Assembly: GCF_007991655.1 (NCBI RefSeq)
Contig: NZ_BJYT01000009.1
Coordinates: 179,581 to 243,580 of the forward strand
Origin: Segetibacter aerophilus
Lineage (GTDB): Bacteria > Bacteroidota > Bacteroidia > Chitinophagales > Chitinophagaceae
Direction: 5' to 3'
Length of the DNA: 64,000 bases
A model generated the notes under the pieces. It had not been told where the DNA came from. It saw nothing but the letters and a program-made list of their open reading frames with translations, and ran no database searches. How positions within the stretch are numbered: position 1 is the stretch's first letter; each line of letters starts with the position of its first letter. Below, piece after piece: positions 44,254 through 53,794 of the stretch. A program made the translations under genes and the position numbers.

Positions 44254-45195
44254 ATGCAATCCTCATATAAAACTTACTCTTCTTTTTTTATTGGCCCGCT
44301 TCGGCGCTTTCTTCGGCTTCCGTTGTGTCACTCACTTGTACGGCAACAATTTTATTCAACAAGAAACAGCGGCAAATTTTCTGCATCCAAGGCAGCAGTC
44401 GTCCTATTAATAACGCTTTCGTCAATAGCCGTTACCGGTTGTCAAAAGGTGATCGATGTAGACTTAAATACAGCAGAGAAAAAATACGTAGTTGAGGCAG
44501 TAATTACTGACCAGCCAAACTCCTGTAAAGTATTACTTACTCAAACAAAAAACTTTGACGAAAACAATGCTTTCAATGGGGTAAGCGGAGCCAGTATAAC
44601 CATTTCAGACAATAACGCTGCCCCCGTAACACTTACCGAAACAAGCGCAGGAGTGTATGAAGCATCCGGACTTAAAGGCCTTTCTGGTCATACCTATCGC
44701 ATGACAATTATTGCCGGTGGCCAAACTTTTAGGGCCACTTCGACAATGCCTGTCTTTGTACCTTTTGATAGCTTGTACATTAGCGAGCGGACCTTCTTCG
44801 ATAAATCAAACAAATATGCAACAGTATCTTATACAGATCCAGCCGGAAGAGGAAACGCATACCGGTACATACAGTACGTAAACGGGATAAAAGAAAAAAC
44901 GATTTTTGTAAGAGACGATGATTTAACCGATGGCCGTAAAATAGAGAGGATCTTATTTTTCTTTGCGGACGACGACGAAGAAGAGAAAAAGAAATTAAAA
45001 ACCAACGACGTTGTAAGAGTTGAAATGTTAGGAATTGACTACCCGATTTATAAGTATTGGTATAGCCTATCACAAAGTTCAACAGGTGAAAATCAAAGCG
45101 CTACTCCAGGCAATCCTGTAACCAATATTGAAGGTGGAGCTTTAGGCTATTTTAGTGCACATACCCTACAAAGTAAAACTATTGTAGTACCCTAA
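44254..45195 (+). CDS. DUF4249 family lipoprotein with repeat-encoded N-terminus
   Basis: A DUF4249 protein: KVIDVDLNTAEKKYVVEAVI near 64-84 is the family signature, followed by beta-sandwich sequence. The lipoprotein signal is AVVLLITLSSIAVTGC with its Cys near residue 63, unusually deep because the only ATG lies about 45 codons upstream. Those extra codons run through an interspersed type-A repeat, which encodes CHSLV. Either the protein carries a repeat-derived leader or a non-ATG start lies nearer the signal. It is 5 bp after the TonB receptor and almost certainly co-transcribed. Confidence 0.8.
   Translation: MQSSYKTYSSFFIGPLRRFLRLPLCHSLVRQQFYSTRNSGKFSASKAAVVLLITLSSIAVTGCQKVIDVDLNTAEKKYVVEAVITDQPNSCKVLLTQTKNFDENNAFNGVSGASITISDNNAAPVTLTETSAGVYEASGLKGLSGHTYRMTIIAGGQTFRATSTMPVFVPFDSLYISERTFFDKSNKYATVSYTDPAGRGNAYRYIQYVNGIKEKTIFVRDDDLTDGRKIERILFFFADDDEEEKKKLKTNDVVRVEMLGIDYPIYKYWYSLSQSSTGENQSATPGNPVTNIEGGALGYFSAHTLQSKTIVVP
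44320..44341 (-). repeat. Interspersed repeat, type A, inside the DUF4249 reading frame
   Basis: Minus-strand reading GTAC then AAGTGAGTGACACAACG, identical to the consensus for 21 bases. It lies within the apparent 5' coding part of the DUF4249 gene. Confidence 0.8.
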
Positions 45196-45275
45196 GCGCT
45201 GCCACACCTTATGCCATTAATCATAATTTGGTTGTAAATGATTAAAAGTAAGCTGTCGTAAAAATACCAAGCAGC

Positions 45276-46385
45276 CTAGCGCGTAGTTCTGCTTGTTTGC
45301 AAGTACCTTTTTAAAAAGATATTCTCCTCTTCGACCCTATTATAAAATCTTAAAAGAGCACCATTAATACCTTCCAGCGCGCGCTTGTTATCGTCGGTAT
45401 CTGCAACTACAGGTTGAAGCATTGTGTAAGCACTTTTAATATAAAGCAACACGCTATCAATCATTTGTTGAATTTCTTTGTTGCTTTTGATTCCATTAAA
45501 TCTCGAGTTTTTGTAGTCGATATAACGGTTAAATAAAGCCGTCCCGGTATTGAACGCAGAGACAGCCCCTTCGAATCCAAGCTTCGACTCACCATAACTT
45601 TGATTCTTATTTAGCAGCTGAACCATGTCGTAAACGAGCCGGTTCTTTTCACCATTTTTATTAATCCTCCTCGTAATGCCGGCAAATTGGTTCAAACTGT
45701 CTAACGAGTTGTGATGAATAAGTGTATCGGCATAATTAAAAAAAGGCTTGGTAGTATTTATAGAAACATTGCTGTTATTAAACTCGTCGTAGGTAACCGG
45801 GTAGTTCAACAACTGATTCATAGGATCAAAAGGCATATGATCCTTAATCATCTGTTCAGGAAGAAGTTTATAATAGCGGTTAGAGAAGCTTCGTGAGAAC
45901 CTGTAATCCTTCACACTTCCTGCTGCCCACGTGGGGTCGAAGAAATACCACTTATTGTTTACCTCTGCCGCTACCCACGCATGGGAGAGTTCAGAAATAG
46001 AGCCGTTTGGTTCTTTTGTATAGCCTCCAACCAACATCGATTTTATATTGCACTCCTTCAACAGCGCAACCAGTAACTCTGAATATCCCTGGCATATAGC
46101 CATTCTTGTTTGCAGAACTTGGGCAACAGTAGTTCTTTCCGTAAGGTTTCTAGTGCGCACTTTCTCAACGTCGTAATTGACATTATTTGCAACCCAAACA
46201 AAAAGCGCCCGAACCCTTTCTGAGTCGGACGAGAAATGGCTTTTAACGTAAGAACTTATTCCATTCGTAGAGTAAGTATCCGGTTGAGGAATTTCCAATG
46301 CCATCTTATCCTGCGCAGAAAATTGTGCATGGCTGTTAGAAGCAAATAAAATTAAAATAGCTACTGTTATAAATACCCTTTTCAT
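45276..46385 (-). CDS. Secreted transglutaminase-like cysteine hydrolase
   Basis: A 369-residue exported protein with signal peptide MKRVFITVAILILFASNSHA. The transglutaminase-like triad is Cys98 (AICQGYSELL), His135 (LSHAWVAAEV) and Asp150 (FFDPTWAAG). The catalytic domain covers about 45-170; the remaining 200 residues are helical and unfamiliar. Members of this class act as periplasmic proteases or peptide cyclases; no substrate is apparent. It is a different subgroup from the cytoplasmic transglutaminase of the ATP-grasp triad. It is convergent with the DUF4249 gene and seems to be monocistronic. Confidence 0.85.
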   Translation of the reverse strand: MKRVFITVAILILFASNSHAQFSAQDKMALEIPQPDTYSTNGISSYVKSHFSSDSERVRALFVWVANNVNYDVEKVRTRNLTERTTVAQVLQTRMAICQGYSELLVALLKECNIKSMLVGGYTKEPNGSISELSHAWVAAEVNNKWYFFDPTWAAGSVKDYRFSRSFSNRYYKLLPEQMIKDHMPFDPMNQLLNYPVTYDEFNNSNVSINTTKPFFNYADTLIHHNSLDSLNQFAGITRRINKNGEKNRLVYDMVQLLNKNQSYGESKLGFEGAVSAFNTGTALFNRYIDYKNSRFNGIKSNKEIQQMIDSVLLYIKSAYTMLQPVVADTDDNKRALEGINGALLRFYNRVEEENIFLKRYLQTSRTTR

Positions 46386-46999
46386 AATAATCCTGTCATT
46401 ACTTACAGCAGAAGTTTATAATTTCAGACTGTTTTAGCCGTGGACCTTTTTGTGCATCAAATTGTTCAAAGCTCTTTCGTAAAAGTATAAACCTCCATCT
46501 TACGAGAATCATAAAACGTACAATTTGACAAATAAATTTTATGGGGATGTTAGACGATTTTAAGAATCGAGCTTCTAAAGCTTTAAGAGCTACTCTTCTT
46601 AGGAATTTATTTTATAGCCTTGAAGCATCTCTCTTTTAATTTCATGGAGAATATTTCGCGGGTCTCTCCCTCGATTTGCATGCACAGTAAGCATTGTTGT
46701 TGTAGAAATCAAATGGTGATACTGCTACAGTATAGGTTCGGTTAAGCTGTATATCCAGAGGGAATGTAGCTAAGGGAATAATTCAAAGTGGCGGTGTAAT
46801 AATTACACGCGAAGAAGTGCACCAAGATCGGGATGCTAAGAGGTTGGAAGAAAAAGTCATTATTCACGCAAAGCTTTACCAATAAAAACTTTGCGTGAGA
46901 TTAATGTTCTTACTCATACAGTCTACTTTAAGCCTCTACCAAAAACTTTGAAGTTTTCGAATAACAGCGCTAAAAACAGTAAAAGTAGAATTGAAGTAA
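46386..46999. other. 614-bp intergenic region with hairpin and orphan frame
   Basis: Contains a perfect 10-bp inverted repeat (46864-46873 with 46889-46898) and a 50-codon open frame without start (46736-46885) that could be a decayed gene end. No complete gene is supported. Confidence 0.5.
46864..46898. repeat. Perfect 10-bp inverted repeat
   Basis: TCACGCAAAG and CTTTGCGTGA with a 15-nt spacer. No T run follows on either strand, so it is not a classical terminator. Confidence 0.6.
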
Positions 47000-47374
47000 T
47001 TACTTCTTTACGTGGTTGTTTACCACTTTAGCTAATTCAAACATTGAAACCTGGTCTTTACCATCAAAAACCACTTTTAGGTCTTTGTCTGCATTGATCA
47101 TTCTCCTGTTTTCCTTATCCTGAAGGTCGTTTGCTTTAATATAATCCCAGATTTTCTTGATTATTTGAGTTCTTGGCAACGGTTCTTTACCTACAATCTT
47201 AGCCAGGTCAGCGCTAACATTTAGGGGAGCCATTATTCCTGAGTTTGCTTTTCCATCAGGAGTTTTTCCCGATGTTTTTTGTGCAGCTTTTTTAGGAGCT
47301 GGCTTTGCGGCTTTTTTCGGAGCTGGTGCTTCAGCTTTTTTTGTTGGTGTCTCTTTTGCAGTTGCCTTTGCCAT
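47000..47374 (-). CDS. SWIB/MDM2 domain protein with Ala/Lys/Pro-rich tail
   Basis: A 124-residue basic protein. The N-terminal 45 residues are a histone H1-like low-complexity tail (KKAEAPAPKKAAKPAPKKAA). The SWIB/MDM2 fold covers about 50-122: SADLAKIVGKEPLPRTQIIK, IWDYIKANDLQDKENRRMIN and FDGKDQVSMFELAKVVNNH. Bacterial SWIB proteins are found in Bacteroidota and chlamydiae and are thought to bind DNA, acting in chromosome compaction. The tail would give non-specific DNA affinity. It is a single gene with AT-rich flanks. Confidence 0.92.
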   Translation of the reverse strand: MAKATAKETPTKKAEAPAPKKAAKPAPKKAAQKTSGKTPDGKANSGIMAPLNVSADLAKIVGKEPLPRTQIIKKIWDYIKANDLQDKENRRMINADKDLKVVFDGKDQVSMFELAKVVNNHVKK

Positions 47375-47891
47375 AAAGTTTTAATTTAAGTTTTAGTGAT
47401 GCAGGTAATTTAATTGCCTTATTTATGCCACTTGCGGTGGTTTATAAAGCATCAAGATAAATAATTGTTTATCAACTTCTTTTATTAAAAAAATAATACC
47501 ACGATCCCTTTCAAGTCAAGATTACGGAAGACTTCCTTTCTTTCAAAATTTATCCCCCCAATTAAAAGGCTAAAAAGATGCCCTTGCTGGCGTTTTTTCT
47601 TCCGCAATTCAACGTTAATTGAAGGGTAACAAATACCGCAGCAATATAAGAGTATCGCGCGTAATAGTTAAATTATGTAATCTAAAGTGGAAAAATCCTT
47701 TCCTCATGCATGTCTTATACCTATGTGTGCAGATAGTGGCCAATATAAGTTCGCCTTAAAAGAGCTTTTTTATTTATAACAGGCTTACCAAACATGGAGT
47801 ATAAAAGCCGCTTGTACTTTTTTAACATATTTTGTGATACGACATTAACTGCTTGAATTGATAACAGTTATATTGCTCTTAATTAACTGTT
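47375..47891. other. 517-bp divergent intergenic region
   Basis: AT-rich spacer between the SWIB gene and the outer-membrane barrel gene. No repeat, RNA or protein gene recognised. A CATATTTTG sequence at about 47827-47835 resembles a -7 element but no matching upstream box was found. Confidence 0.5.
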
Positions 47892-50681
47892 ATGCCAAAA
47901 CTACTCCTGCTATCGCTCGTCTGCATTTTACTTTCCGTGACGGCCATTGCCCAAAATGCAACCATCACCGGAACTATTGAGGATACTATTAATCGTAAAA
48001 CACTTCCTCAAACTAATATCTCACTTTTAAGGGCTAAAGACTCTATTTTAATTGATGTCATCAGGAGCGACAGCAAGGGTGATTTCAGAATACCCAAACT
48101 AAATAAGGGACAATACATTCTTCTTTTTACATATCCTACCTATGCCGACTACCTCGAAAAGGTTAGCGTTGAGGAAAATGAAAACAAAGTGCTGGGAAAA
48201 ATAATGCTTACGCTTAAGTCTAAGATCCTGGAAGAAGTGCTTGTGAAATCGAAGGTTGCGGCGATGCGAATGAGAGGCGACACAACAGAATATGTTGCAG
48301 ATAGTTTTAAAGTAAGAGAAGGTGCATCGGTTGAAGAGATGCTACGCAAGCTACCCGGACTTCAGGTTGATAAAGATGGTAAGATTACGGCGCAGGGAGA
48401 AGAGGTTAAAAAAATATTAGTAGACGGAGAAGAGTTTTTTGGGAATGATCCTACTATGGCAACAAAAAATCTTCAGGCTAATACTATAAACAAGGTTCAG
48501 GTCTACGACAAAAAAAGTGACCAGGCTGTTTTCTCAGGCATCGATGACGGGCAAAAGACTAAAACGATTAACCTGACAATGAAAGACAATTTCAAAAAGG
48601 GTTACTTCGGCAAGTTGGAACTGGCCGGCGGATTCAACAACCGATGGAATAACACGCTAATGCTAAACTCTTTCCGGGCAAAAAGAAAACTATCTGTCTA
48701 TGGCATTATGAGCAGTACCGGGAAAACGGGACTTGATTGGGGTGAACAGGAAAAATTTGGTGAGGGCTTAGATATGCAGATGAGTGATGACGGAGGAATA
48801 TACATCGATGGCGGCGGCCGTGATGAATTTAGCCAGTCTTCTTTTCGCGGGCAGGGCATCCCAAGAAGTTGGAGCACCGGTATTAACTACGGTAACAAGT
48901 TTAACGACGATAAGCAAACTATAAATGGTAGTTATCGCTACAACAAGATTCTTAATGAAGGCTCGTCAAATACTTTCTCTCAATTTATCTTGCCCGATAC
49001 CCTGTTTTATCAAAGAGAAAACAACGATTTCGTTAGCAACAAACAAAGAAATTCAGCCAACGGAACTTTGGATGTGCAGATTGACAGTTTTACCTCTGTA
49101 AAAATTAAAGCAAACGGCTATAATGGTACTGAAAGCTCAGCCAGCACTAACCTGTCACAATCTATCAACAAGGCGGGCAATCTTGTAAATACGAGTAACC
49201 GATCAATTGTTTCAAAGGGTACTAACAACAGCTTTAACAGCAATATGATTTTTAGAAGACGGTTTAAAAAGATTGGCAGAACAGTTTCACTAAGCCTGAT
49301 CGAAGAATATTTACAAACCAAGACTACTGGCTTTCTAAATTCATCAAATGACTTTTACGATAAAAATCAATCGATCATCAACAGAAACAATGTTGACCAG
49401 ATGAAGATGTATGACGTAAACACGCTTACTACATCAGGCCGACTTGTTTACACAGAGCCGGTTGTCAAAAACTTATTCATAGAGTTCAATTATGGTTTGA
49501 GGTTAAATAATAGTGAATCGAAAAAGCTGTCTTACGATAAAAACAACACGGGTAAGTATGAAGCTTTAAACGACACATTTAGCAATAACTATAATTACAA
49601 GATACTTACCAATAGCGGCGGTATGGCCTGGAGATTCAATAGCAAAAAACTGAATGCAGGTATCGGAAGTGATATTGCTGTAGCAGACTTCACGCAGGAA
49701 GATGTACTAAGAAAAACGACTACCAGGTACAGTTATACAAACCTTTTCCCCCGGTCGAATATCAACTATAAATTCAACACAAACAGCGGTATCTATTTTT
49801 CTTACAATGGCAATTCACAACAGCCGACTATTCAACAGATACAACCTATCCGGGACAACACCAATACTTTAAACATTTTTGCAGGGAATCCTAACCTAAA
49901 GCAATCGTTTCAAAACAGGTTTAATTTAAGCTACAACTCTTATAAAGTACTATCTCAGCAGAACATTTACCTGTATGGATCTTTCAACACTATATCCAAT
50001 GCAATTACCACGAATCAATACACCGCTACCTCCGGTGATAGTATTGGCAAAACAGTGTACCAGTACATCAATGTGAACGGTAACTACAATGGAAACATTT
50101 TTGGAGGATTTTCCTTCAAATGGAAAAAACCTGATATCAGGATCAATGCTGGTATAAACCTTAATGCGAATAGAAATAATAATATCGTAAATAAGATAAA
50201 CAACGTGACCGATAATGAAAGCTATGGTGTACGCTTAGGCTTTAGTAAATATGTAGAAAAGAAATTCAGTTTCTATCTTAGCTCAAATGTGTCGTACAAC
50301 ACTTCCAAGTCTTCTATCAGACGCGATGTGAAGACGAATTATATCACGCAAAACCACTCCTTCAATTTTAACTACCAACTACCGTTTAAGTTTGAAATCA
50401 ATACCGATATCAATGCTGATTTAAGACAAAAAACAAGCACTTTCGATAACAACAATAATGTGATTGTATGGAATGCTTTTATCGGAAGAAAGCTTTTCAA
50501 AAACGACAAGGGCTTGATAAGTATAAGGGGTAATGACTTGCTTGATCAGAATAAAGGTTTCAGCCGCTATATCGGTTCAAACGTGATCACTGAGAATTCT
50601 TACACCAGCTTAAGAAGATATTTTATGTTGAATTTTACCTGGAACTTCACTAAATCCCCCGGAGGTGCACCCGTTAAATAA
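47892..50681 (+). CDS. Outer-membrane beta-barrel family protein (TonB-receptor-like) paired with GLPGLI protein
   Basis: A 929-residue exported protein. A signal peptide ends near residue 21 (VTAIAQ). Residues 22-110 are a CarboxypepD-like domain (ATITGTIEDTINRKTLPQTN), 120-220 a plug-like domain (SVEEMLRKLPGLQVDKDGKI, KILVDGEEFFGNDPTMATKN), and the rest a Tyr/Asn-rich barrel. This is the PF14905-type outer-membrane family, which looks like a TonB receptor but often lacks a TonB box. The GLPGLI gene follows after 6 bp, a pairing seen throughout the phylum; the cargo or function is unknown. Confidence 0.9.
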   Translation: MPKLLLLSLVCILLSVTAIAQNATITGTIEDTINRKTLPQTNISLLRAKDSILIDVIRSDSKGDFRIPKLNKGQYILLFTYPTYADYLEKVSVEENENKVLGKIMLTLKSKILEEVLVKSKVAAMRMRGDTTEYVADSFKVREGASVEEMLRKLPGLQVDKDGKITAQGEEVKKILVDGEEFFGNDPTMATKNLQANTINKVQVYDKKSDQAVFSGIDDGQKTKTINLTMKDNFKKGYFGKLELAGGFNNRWNNTLMLNSFRAKRKLSVYGIMSSTGKTGLDWGEQEKFGEGLDMQMSDDGGIYIDGGGRDEFSQSSFRGQGIPRSWSTGINYGNKFNDDKQTINGSYRYNKILNEGSSNTFSQFILPDTLFYQRENNDFVSNKQRNSANGTLDVQIDSFTSVKIKANGYNGTESSASTNLSQSINKAGNLVNTSNRSIVSKGTNNSFNSNMIFRRRFKKIGRTVSLSLIEEYLQTKTTGFLNSSNDFYDKNQSIINRNNVDQMKMYDVNTLTTSGRLVYTEPVVKNLFIEFNYGLRLNNSESKKLSYDKNNTGKYEALNDTFSNNYNYKILTNSGGMAWRFNSKKLNAGIGSDIAVADFTQEDVLRKTTTRYSYTNLFPRSNINYKFNTNSGIYFSYNGNSQQPTIQQIQPIRDNTNTLNIFAGNPNLKQSFQNRFNLSYNSYKVLSQQNIYLYGSFNTISNAITTNQYTATSGDSIGKTVYQYINVNGNYNGNIFGGFSFKWKKPDIRINAGINLNANRNNNIVNKINNVTDNESYGVRLGFSKYVEKKFSFYLSSNVSYNTSKSSIRRDVKTNYITQNHSFNFNYQLPFKFEINTDINADLRQKTSTFDNNNNVIVWNAFIGRKLFKNDKGLISIRGNDLLDQNKGFSRYIGSNVITENSYTSLRRYFMLNFTWNFTKSPGGAPVK

Positions 50682-50687
50682 ATTTGT

Positions 50688-51443
50688 ATGAAAACGTTTT
50701 ACCTGATCGTATCCTTATTAGCTTCAACTGTGTCGGTAAAGGCGCAGCAGATATTTATTGAGAAAGGAAAGATAGAATTCGAAAGAACTATCAACATTCT
50801 GAAACGTCTCGAAGACGATATGGATGGGGAGGATAATTCGTTCTACGAAGCACTGAAAAAGCAATTGCCGCCTTCAAAATCAACCTACTTTAATCTTTAC
50901 TTCGACCATGATAAAACCTTGTACGAGCCCGGCCGCGAAGTAGAGGCAGTAAAAAAAGTTCCTGAGTGGTTAGCAGGTCCTGCAGAGGACAACGTTGTTT
51001 ATAGCGATTTGGCATCACAATCTTTTAGCAGTTTAAAGAATGTCTTTGAAACTTCTTACAACATCCAGGATAGCCTTCGAAAAGCCGAATGGAAGATTAC
51101 GTCGGATACCCGGACCATAGCCGGCTTTGAATGCAGAAAAGCAACTACCATTATTATGGACTCTGTTTTTGTGTTTGCTTTTTATACAGATCAGATAGTT
51201 ACCCGTGGAGGACCCGAGTCTTTTTCAGGACTACCCGGAATGATACTAGGGCTTGCTATCCCCCGTATGCACACTACCTGGTTTGCAACAAAACTCATTA
51301 CTTCTGATCCTAAAATAAGCGCAATTGCTCCTCCTAAAAAAGGTAAGAAAACAAACCTAACTACTCTTAAGACCACTTTGTATAATTCAATGAAGCAGTG
51401 GGGTAAATACGGTCAAAGAAATACATGGAGCATAATGATTTAA
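50688..51443 (+). CDS. GLPGLI family protein
   Basis: A 251-residue exported protein with signal peptide MKTFYLIVSLLASTVSVKA. The family motif appears as FSGLPGMILGLA near 179-190, preceded by a Tyr/Phe-rich region (FVFAFYTDQIV). An IAGFECRKATTII block holds a Cys likely conserved in the family. GLPGLI proteins are periplasmic and almost always encoded after a large outer-membrane barrel; a role in barrel function or transport is presumed, not shown. Gap to the barrel gene is 6 bp. Confidence 0.9.
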   Translation: MKTFYLIVSLLASTVSVKAQQIFIEKGKIEFERTINILKRLEDDMDGEDNSFYEALKKQLPPSKSTYFNLYFDHDKTLYEPGREVEAVKKVPEWLAGPAEDNVVYSDLASQSFSSLKNVFETSYNIQDSLRKAEWKITSDTRTIAGFECRKATTIIMDSVFVFAFYTDQIVTRGGPESFSGLPGMILGLAIPRMHTTWFATKLITSDPKISAIAPPKKGKKTNLTTLKTTLYNSMKQWGKYGQRNTWSIMI

Positions 51444-51466
51444 AGTGTTGATTAACTTTAAGCTCT

Positions 51467-52534
51467 ATGAAGCTTGTTCTTTACATATCAACACTGGTTC
51501 TTTTTACTGGAGCATTCGGTCAGGCAAGGCACCAGTCAAAATCACTTGAGAATTTTCCCGTTGAAAAAATTTCAAGTGATTTTAGAAAATTACTTGAAAG
51601 GCCTGCTGTTAATTTCAATCCTTCCTTTCAATCTTTTAGCACTGATTCTGTCGTAATCGAAAAAGGGTTCATTTATACTGAAAAGACAGAAAAAGTACCG
51701 ATCCTCATTTACAAACCAACTACCGCCGGCGTAAAGAAATTTCCAGTCGTCATCTGTCTGCATGGCACGGGAGGGACTAAGGATGAAGCTAGCATTACAA
51801 ACTTGCTATATAGGCTCTCCAAGATTGGGATAATGGGTGTTGCCATTGATGCAAGGTATCACGGTGAAAGAATTAAAGGTGGTGCCAATAACTCGAAGCA
51901 ATATGTAGAAGCCATCACAAAGGCCTGGGAAAATTCTGGTTCCCACCAACAACATCCCTTCTTTTACGATACTGTGTATGATTTGTGGAAGTTGACCGAT
52001 TACCTGGTAACAAGGCCGGATGTCGAAGCAAGCCGAATCGGTATGATGGGAATTTCAATGGGAGGAATTGAAACCTGGATGGCAGCGTCTGTTGATAAAA
52101 GGATAAAAGTTGCAGTACCTGTTATTGCGGCCCAGAGTTTCAGATGGTCGTTAGAAAATAACAAATGGCAAGGCCGCGCAAATACGATTGCAGAGGTACA
52201 CAAACAAGCCGCACGTGATCTTGGAGACAGCACCGTAAAAAAAGAAAATGTACAACTGGTGTGGCAAAAATTAGTTCCGGGGATTACAGGAGAGTTTGAT
52301 TGTCCATCGATGATCCGCCTCTTTGCTCCACGTCCGCTCCTACTTCTAAGTAACGAAAAAGATCAGAACTGCCCGTTAGAAGGAGCTAGGCTTGCGTTTA
52401 AATCCGCAACAAAAGCGTACAAGGCAAAGGGTGCACTGAATAGATTGGCTATACATATCACCCTCAAAGAGCCACATCGATTTTTGCCGGAACATGCCGA
52501 CATGACGATCGCATGGTTTAAAAAGTGGCTTTGA
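51467..52534 (+). CDS. Secreted alpha/beta hydrolase (prolyl oligopeptidase/acetyl xylan esterase-like)
   Basis: A 355-residue exported hydrolase; the signal peptide ends near residue 19 (GAFGQA). The alpha/beta fold shows the oxyanion block VICLHGTGGTKDE near 95-107 and nucleophile Ser197 in MGISMGG. A later LSNEKDQNCPLEG block holds the acid Asp and LKEPHRFLPEHADM holds the His. Subfamily is close to dienelactone hydrolase and acetyl xylan esterase proteins. It lies 23 bp after the GLPGLI gene and may share its transcript. Substrate not determinable. Confidence 0.85.
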   Translation: MKLVLYISTLVLFTGAFGQARHQSKSLENFPVEKISSDFRKLLERPAVNFNPSFQSFSTDSVVIEKGFIYTEKTEKVPILIYKPTTAGVKKFPVVICLHGTGGTKDEASITNLLYRLSKIGIMGVAIDARYHGERIKGGANNSKQYVEAITKAWENSGSHQQHPFFYDTVYDLWKLTDYLVTRPDVEASRIGMMGISMGGIETWMAASVDKRIKVAVPVIAAQSFRWSLENNKWQGRANTIAEVHKQAARDLGDSTVKKENVQLVWQKLVPGITGEFDCPSMIRLFAPRPLLLLSNEKDQNCPLEGARLAFKSATKAYKAKGALNRLAIHITLKEPHRFLPEHADMTIAWFKKWL

Positions 52535-52572
52535 TTATCACAATCTCGACATTTTCCAACATCTGCAACAGT

Positions 52573-53625
52573 CTACAATTCAACTACTGATGCACGAATT
52601 TGTCTGTCGTTTTCCCACACGCAAAGTACATGTTCATTATTCAAAGCTTTTACTAAGGGTAAGCTTCCTTTACCTAGATTCTTTTTTACTCCTGCAGAGT
52701 TCATTAAAATCACATCACCATTTAAACCCCACGCGTAGACTTTTTTGCCATTTACAGTCTCAATAGTACAGCCACGACCTTCACCAATTTCTTTCTCGGG
52801 CATACCTACAGCGGAAGCAAAAATTTTCCCTTCACGTCGCCACACTGTTTCGACCGTTCCGTCTTTACTTATGGCAAGTCCACCACCATCCATCGGGCAA
52901 CCCTTCAATTTCCAGGTCCCGTCACCTAATTTCTGCGAATGTTCAAAAGACTTTCCACCATTTGAGGATGAAACGACATATAAATCACGGCTACCATGTA
53001 GCCAGTTTCGAAACATAACATATACAAGATTGTCTTTTACAACAACAGACGGTTTACAACACTCGCAGACAGTACTATCAGGAGACGCGTAGACTACAAT
53101 ATTTCTACTCCAGGTCTTGCCGCCATCGTTGGATTTCGCACCGTACACGCTCTGACCTTTAGGATTTTTTACGCCAAGCCATACCGCAAACACACTTTCG
53201 CCATCTGCACTTAGCCCCATCAAAGCTTCTTTTGCAGACTCATCCACATCATTCACTTTGGTTGCTTTCGACCATTTTCCCGAGGCCGTCTTATGATAAG
53301 AAAAAATATTTCCATTGCTCGAGCATGCGGTTACTGTAACACCATCACTCGAGGCAGCTATCTGAGGTCCGCGCATAGCCGAAGCAAACAGGTTAGGCAG
53401 AACAGCAATTAGCGAAGCACCGCTAAAGCTTCTTCCATCTTCAGAAGAGAGGTACATAATGCTATCACCGGTTCCGTAAACAATATGGATAGTATTGTTT
53501 TTATCTTTTACCAGGTTCGGCATTTTTCCTTCTGCAACAACTACAGTGTCTGCCGCCTTCTCTTTGCCATTAATACTTGCCAAAACAAAAACCGCGACAA
53601 GTATAAAACCTAACGTCTTTAGCAT
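52573..53625 (-). CDS. Sialidase-like beta-propeller with Cys-rich insertion
   Basis: A 350-residue secreted protein of the exo-alpha-sialidase/BNR class. The start is placed at the ATG giving MLKTLGFILVAVFVLASING, a membrane or signal segment; a longer GTG-initiated frame reads into an interspersed repeat. Asp boxes are visible: SEDGRSFS, SNDGGKTWS, SSNGGKSFE. The sialidase Arg triad and nucleophile Tyr are not convincing, so enzymatic sialidase activity is doubtful. CECCKPS near residue 190 and GCPMDGGGLA near 250 suggest a disulfide or metal site conserved in this subfamily. Confidence 0.75.
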   Translation of the reverse strand: MLKTLGFILVAVFVLASINGKEKAADTVVVAEGKMPNLVKDKNNTIHIVYGTGDSIMYLSSEDGRSFSGASLIAVLPNLFASAMRGPQIAASSDGVTVTACSSNGNIFSYHKTASGKWSKATKVNDVDESAKEALMGLSADGESVFAVWLGVKNPKGQSVYGAKSNDGGKTWSRNIVVYASPDSTVCECCKPSVVVKDNLVYVMFRNWLHGSRDLYVVSSSNGGKSFEHSQKLGDGTWKLKGCPMDGGGLAISKDGTVETVWRREGKIFASAVGMPEKEIGEGRGCTIETVNGKKVYAWGLNGDVILMNSAGVKKNLGKGSLPLVKALNNEHVLCVWENDRQIRASVVEL

Positions 53626-53676
53626 ACCTGTTTTAATAAATTTGAAATTTGTGTCAGCAGGGTTAACCTTAGTCAA

Positions 53677-53700
53677 CATCGTTGTGTCACTCACTTGTAC
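53677..53700 (-). repeat. Interspersed repeat, type A, upstream of the sialidase-like gene
   Basis: Minus-strand reading GTAC then AAGTGAGTGACACAACGATG: 24 identical bases to the copies at 8973 and 27527, extended by TTGA as at 27527. Confidence 0.85.
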
Positions 53701-53794
53701 CTGTAGATATTCTACTCAACATTCTTATAGCCACCGGTAAAAAGGATGTCATTTTGCTTCAAACTAAGCCGGCTTTTAATCTACTGAAGTCAGT

